A stretch of DNA of 64,000 bases from Brachybacterium massiliense (GTDB lineage: Bacteria; Actinomycetota; Actinomycetes; Actinomycetales; Dermabacteraceae): the NCBI RefSeq assembly GCF_900184245.1, contig NZ_FXXB01000008.1:1178001-1242000 (forward strand). Reading direction: 5' to 3'. Of this stretch, positions 62,133 through 64,000 are shown in pieces. Under the pieces are notes generated by a model that made no database searches, was not told the DNA's origin, and saw nothing but the letters and a program-made list of their open reading frames with translations. The translations under genes were made by a program, and so were the position numbers. Numbering within the stretch: the stretch's first letter is position 1; each line of letters starts with the position of its first letter.

Positions 62133-62172
62133 TGGCCCCTGACCTGCGAGTTCGCTCGCGGATCAGGGGTCA
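62133..62172 (+). terminator. hairpin after tRNA-Ser
   Basis: TGGCCCCTGA and TCAGGGGTCA (9 of 10 paired) with an inner GCGAG-TTCG-CTCGC stem, then ATTCG. Probable terminator; no long T-run. 62173-62425 holds no gene that I can support. Confidence 0.65.
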
Positions 62173-62425
62173 TTCGCATGTCGGGCGATGCCGCCCCGGG
62201 GTACTGGCCCACCGCCCCGCGCACCCATCGCGTCCCCTCCACTCGTGACCGCATCGGGACCTCTCGCCCCGCTCCCCCGTCCGCGCACGTCAGCGCCGCG
62301 CACGGCGCACGCGTCGGCCGCCGATCGGGCGCCGACGGGGGCGGCCGCGCTCGAGCGCCTACCGGGGCGCGGCCTGCGCGCCTATCCTTCTGTGAGCACA
62401 TGTCTGACACAGGTGAGGGGAACTG

Positions 62426-63733
62426 ATGTCCAGCGCAGGATGGGGTGGTCCGAGCAACGGACCTCAGGGACCCGACGGAACACCGCACCAGAACGGCCAC
62501 CCACAGGGACCCGGCCAGCCGCAGCCCGGCCAGCAGGCTCCATGGCAGCAGCCTCCGCCCCCGCAGGGCCCCGGATACGGCGGCCCCCAGGGCCCCGGCC
62601 CCGGCGGGCCCCAAGGTCCGGGCGGCCCGCAAGGTCCCAGCGGTCCCGGCGGCCCGCAAGGTCCCGGCGGTCCGGGCGGTCCGCAAGGCCCCGGCGGCTA
62701 CGGCCAGCCTCCGGCCCCGAAGCGTCCGTGGGCGGTGATCACCGTGGCGCTCGGCTGCGTCCTGGCAATGGTGCTCGTGGTGGGCGGCGGCCTCACCTAT
62801 CTGGTGCTGAGCCGTGGCGGGGACGAGGATCCGGTCGCCACCGACACCCCTTCCGTCACGGACACCGGCACCCCCTCCGAGACGGAGACAGAGACCGAGA
62901 CGGAGTCCCCCAGCGAGACCCCGTCGGAGGATGTCACCCCGGCCGAGGGCTCCGAGTTCGTGGTCATCTCCCCGCTCGATACACCGCCGGGCGATGTCGA
63001 GGACATGTGGGAGGTCATGCAGACGAACCCGCTGGTCGAGGGCACGCTGCCCACCGTCCCCGAGTGCGAGCTGCCCGCCACCCCGATCGAGCCCTCGGAC
63101 GAGGAGCTGCAGGCGGTGCTGGATGCGTCGGCGCTGTGCCTGAACCGGGTGTGGTCCACGGCGAGCTCGGACCGCAACCTGCCGTGGATCAGCCCGACGG
63201 TCGTGGTGTACACCCACCCCGAGATCCCGAGCGATGCCTCGTGCGACACGAGCTTCGAGCCGGACTTCCCGCGCATGTGCAACCTCGACAACACGATCTA
63301 CTGGCCCGTCGGCTACGGCACGGCGCTGGATCTCACCGATCCCGCCAACGTGCCCGGCACCTACCTGTGGGACCTCGCCTACCTCTACACCAACGCGCTG
63401 ACCTGGCAGAGCTCCGTGGGGCTGTATTACAGCACCATGCGCACCCTGCTCGAGGAGTCCGGTGACCAGGAGCTGCTGGACGAGTCGTGGCGGCGCTACA
63501 ACCTGCAGATGCAGTGCATCGCCTCGGCCTCCTCGATGCAGGTGCCCAGCGACGCCGAGCCCAGCCCGGCGCTGCGCGAGTCCCTCACCGATCCGGGCAA
63601 CTGGTCCGAGGGCGATCCGCCGCGGAACATCTCCCCCGAGAACCGGGCGAAGTGGCTCGAGATCGGCTTCAGCTCCGGCGGCGACCTCTCCGCCTGCGAC
63701 ACCTGGTCGGTGGACGCCGCCGAGATCAGCTGA
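62426..63733 (+). CDS. membrane-anchored neutral zinc metallopeptidase-like protein, active site lost
   Basis: Protein of 435 aa. Residues 1-95 are Pro/Gly/Gln-rich, then one helix (VITVALGCVLAMVLVVGGGL) and a Ser/Thr/Glu-rich linker (about 135-165) carry a C-terminal domain outside the cell. That domain resembles YpfJ-type neutral zinc metallopeptidases (CNLDNTIYWPVGY; RYNLQMQCIASA where relatives have a LQADCxAG region), but the HExxH zinc motif is replaced by AYLYTNALTW. It may be a non-catalytic derivative. ATG 62426 has GTGAGGGG upstream. The function is unknown. Confidence 0.65.
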   Translation: MSSAGWGGPSNGPQGPDGTPHQNGHPQGPGQPQPGQQAPWQQPPPPQGPGYGGPQGPGPGGPQGPGGPQGPSGPGGPQGPGGPGGPQGPGGYGQPPAPKRPWAVITVALGCVLAMVLVVGGGLTYLVLSRGGDEDPVATDTPSVTDTGTPSETETETETESPSETPSEDVTPAEGSEFVVISPLDTPPGDVEDMWEVMQTNPLVEGTLPTVPECELPATPIEPSDEELQAVLDASALCLNRVWSTASSDRNLPWISPTVVVYTHPEIPSDASCDTSFEPDFPRMCNLDNTIYWPVGYGTALDLTDPANVPGTYLWDLAYLYTNALTWQSSVGLYYSTMRTLLEESGDQELLDESWRRYNLQMQCIASASSMQVPSDAEPSPALRESLTDPGNWSEGDPPRNISPENRAKWLEIGFSSGGDLSACDTWSVDAAEIS

Positions 63734-63840
63734 CGGCGCCGGCCCCGCCCGCCCCGTCGGCCTCCTCGCGCAGACGCTCCCGCAGGCGCTCGAGCTCCTG
63801 CTCGCTCAGCCCGCCGGAGCGGAGGTAGGCCGGCGGCGGC
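63726..63840 (-). other. coding-like tail without a start codon
   Basis: Just beyond the S9 peptidase stop, a different reverse frame reads PPPAYLRSGGLSEQELERL and RERLREEADGAGG, ending at 63726. It has the look of a real C-terminus with a charged helix, but no ATG, GTG or TTG precedes it between this point and the peptidase gene. It may be a fragment or a frame-shifted extension. It overlaps the last codons of the metallopeptidase-like gene on the other strand. Confidence 0.3.
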
Positions 63841-64000
63841 TCAGCCCAGGGTCGCGGGACGCTCCCAGGCCTCGCCGCGCACGTGCTCGTCGAGGAAGCC
63901 GAGGAAGGTCTCGTACCAGACCTGCGCGTTGCCGCGGCCGAGGATCCAGTGGCCCTCGTCGGGGAAGTACAGGTAGCGGTGGCGGGTGCGGCCCTCGGCA
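63841..64000 (-). CDS. S9 family peptidase, C-terminal end (5' end outside window)
   Basis: The last 52 codons carry the prolyl oligopeptidase end: YLYFPDEGHWILGRGNAQVW with the catalytic His in DEGHWI, then WYETFLGFLDEHVRGE. These serine peptidases cut short peptides or acyl-peptides. Only the C-terminus lies in the window; it ends in TGA at 63841. Confidence 0.88.
   Translation of the reverse strand, partial: AEGRTRHRYLYFPDEGHWILGRGNAQVWYETFLGFLDEHVRGEAWERPATLG

Overview
The window is GC-rich (roughly 70 percent) bacterial chromosome, with dense gene packing, many ATGA/GTGA start-stop overlaps, several GTG starts and an actinobacterial gene set: aspartokinase-asd operon, two-domain NAD synthetase, class I ribonucleotide reductase small subunit, MetPS-type sodium symporter, DtxR-family metal regulator and ECF transporter. 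The overall style fits Micrococcales and most resembles Brachybacterium (Dermabacteraceae). That placement is inference from gene content and not a database result. There is no phage, insertion sequence, plasmid or CRISPR array.

Layout. 1-5.2 kb: end of a sugar nucleotidyltransferase coupled to a phosphohexomutase, a ROK regulator, a glycosyltransferase and a PRC-barrel protein. 5.3-8.6 kb: lysC-asd-tetR operon. 9.4-10.4 kb: AbiEi/DUF559-like protein between two palindromic repeats. 10.5-14.7 kb: mannitol-type dehydrogenase and nadE. 15.1-18.5 kb: sugar ABC importer (permease, permease, binding protein). 18.7-22.4 kb: ABC ATPase whose permease gene is cut off against the 3' end of dnaX. 22.4-35.8 kb: mixed housekeeping and transport genes, with the 4.5S/SRP RNA gene at 29.9 kb. 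35.9-39.7 kb: heterodimeric ABC exporter. 39.9-42.7 kb: arsenic cluster (acr3-arsC divergent from arsR-arsC). 42.7-43.9 kb: lrgAB. 44.5-49.2 kb: DtxR-family regulator, manganese-type ABC importer and a divergent nrdF. 49.2-53 kb: pdxH-like oxidase, AbgT transporter with M20 amidohydrolase. 53.3-55.1 kb: MetPS. 55.5-60.8 kb: ECF module with an unusual fusion of two HAD domains and a membrane S-like domain, divergent from a LacI regulator. 62 kb: tRNA-Ser(GGA). 62.4-64 kb: degenerate metallopeptidase-like protein and the end of an S9 peptidase.

Most notable result. The nrdF gene at 48142-49152 keeps the radical tyrosine, one aspartate and both histidine ligands, but all three metal-binding glutamates are replaced by Gln, Ser and Lys. 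This QSK signature is that of the metal-free class Ie ribonucleotide reductase (NrdF2), which uses an NrdI-made DOPA radical. Directly upstream lies a truncated, frameshifted relic of nrdI, preceded by a pair of NrdR-like boxes 31 bp apart. The gene is divergent from a manganese-type ABC importer whose promoter shares a GCCGA-N10-TCGGC palindrome with its regulator gene. Together this looks like a metal-starvation unit in which nrdF2 has lost its linked activase and must use NrdI (and NrdE) encoded elsewhere.

Second most notable. A HAD-HAD-membrane fusion sits with a two-domain ECF ATPase and an EcfT protein, and may be an undescribed transporter coupled to phosphatases. Third: three families of dispersed palindromic repeats (A: five copies, B: five, C: two) occupy intergenic regions, several next to gene 3' ends.
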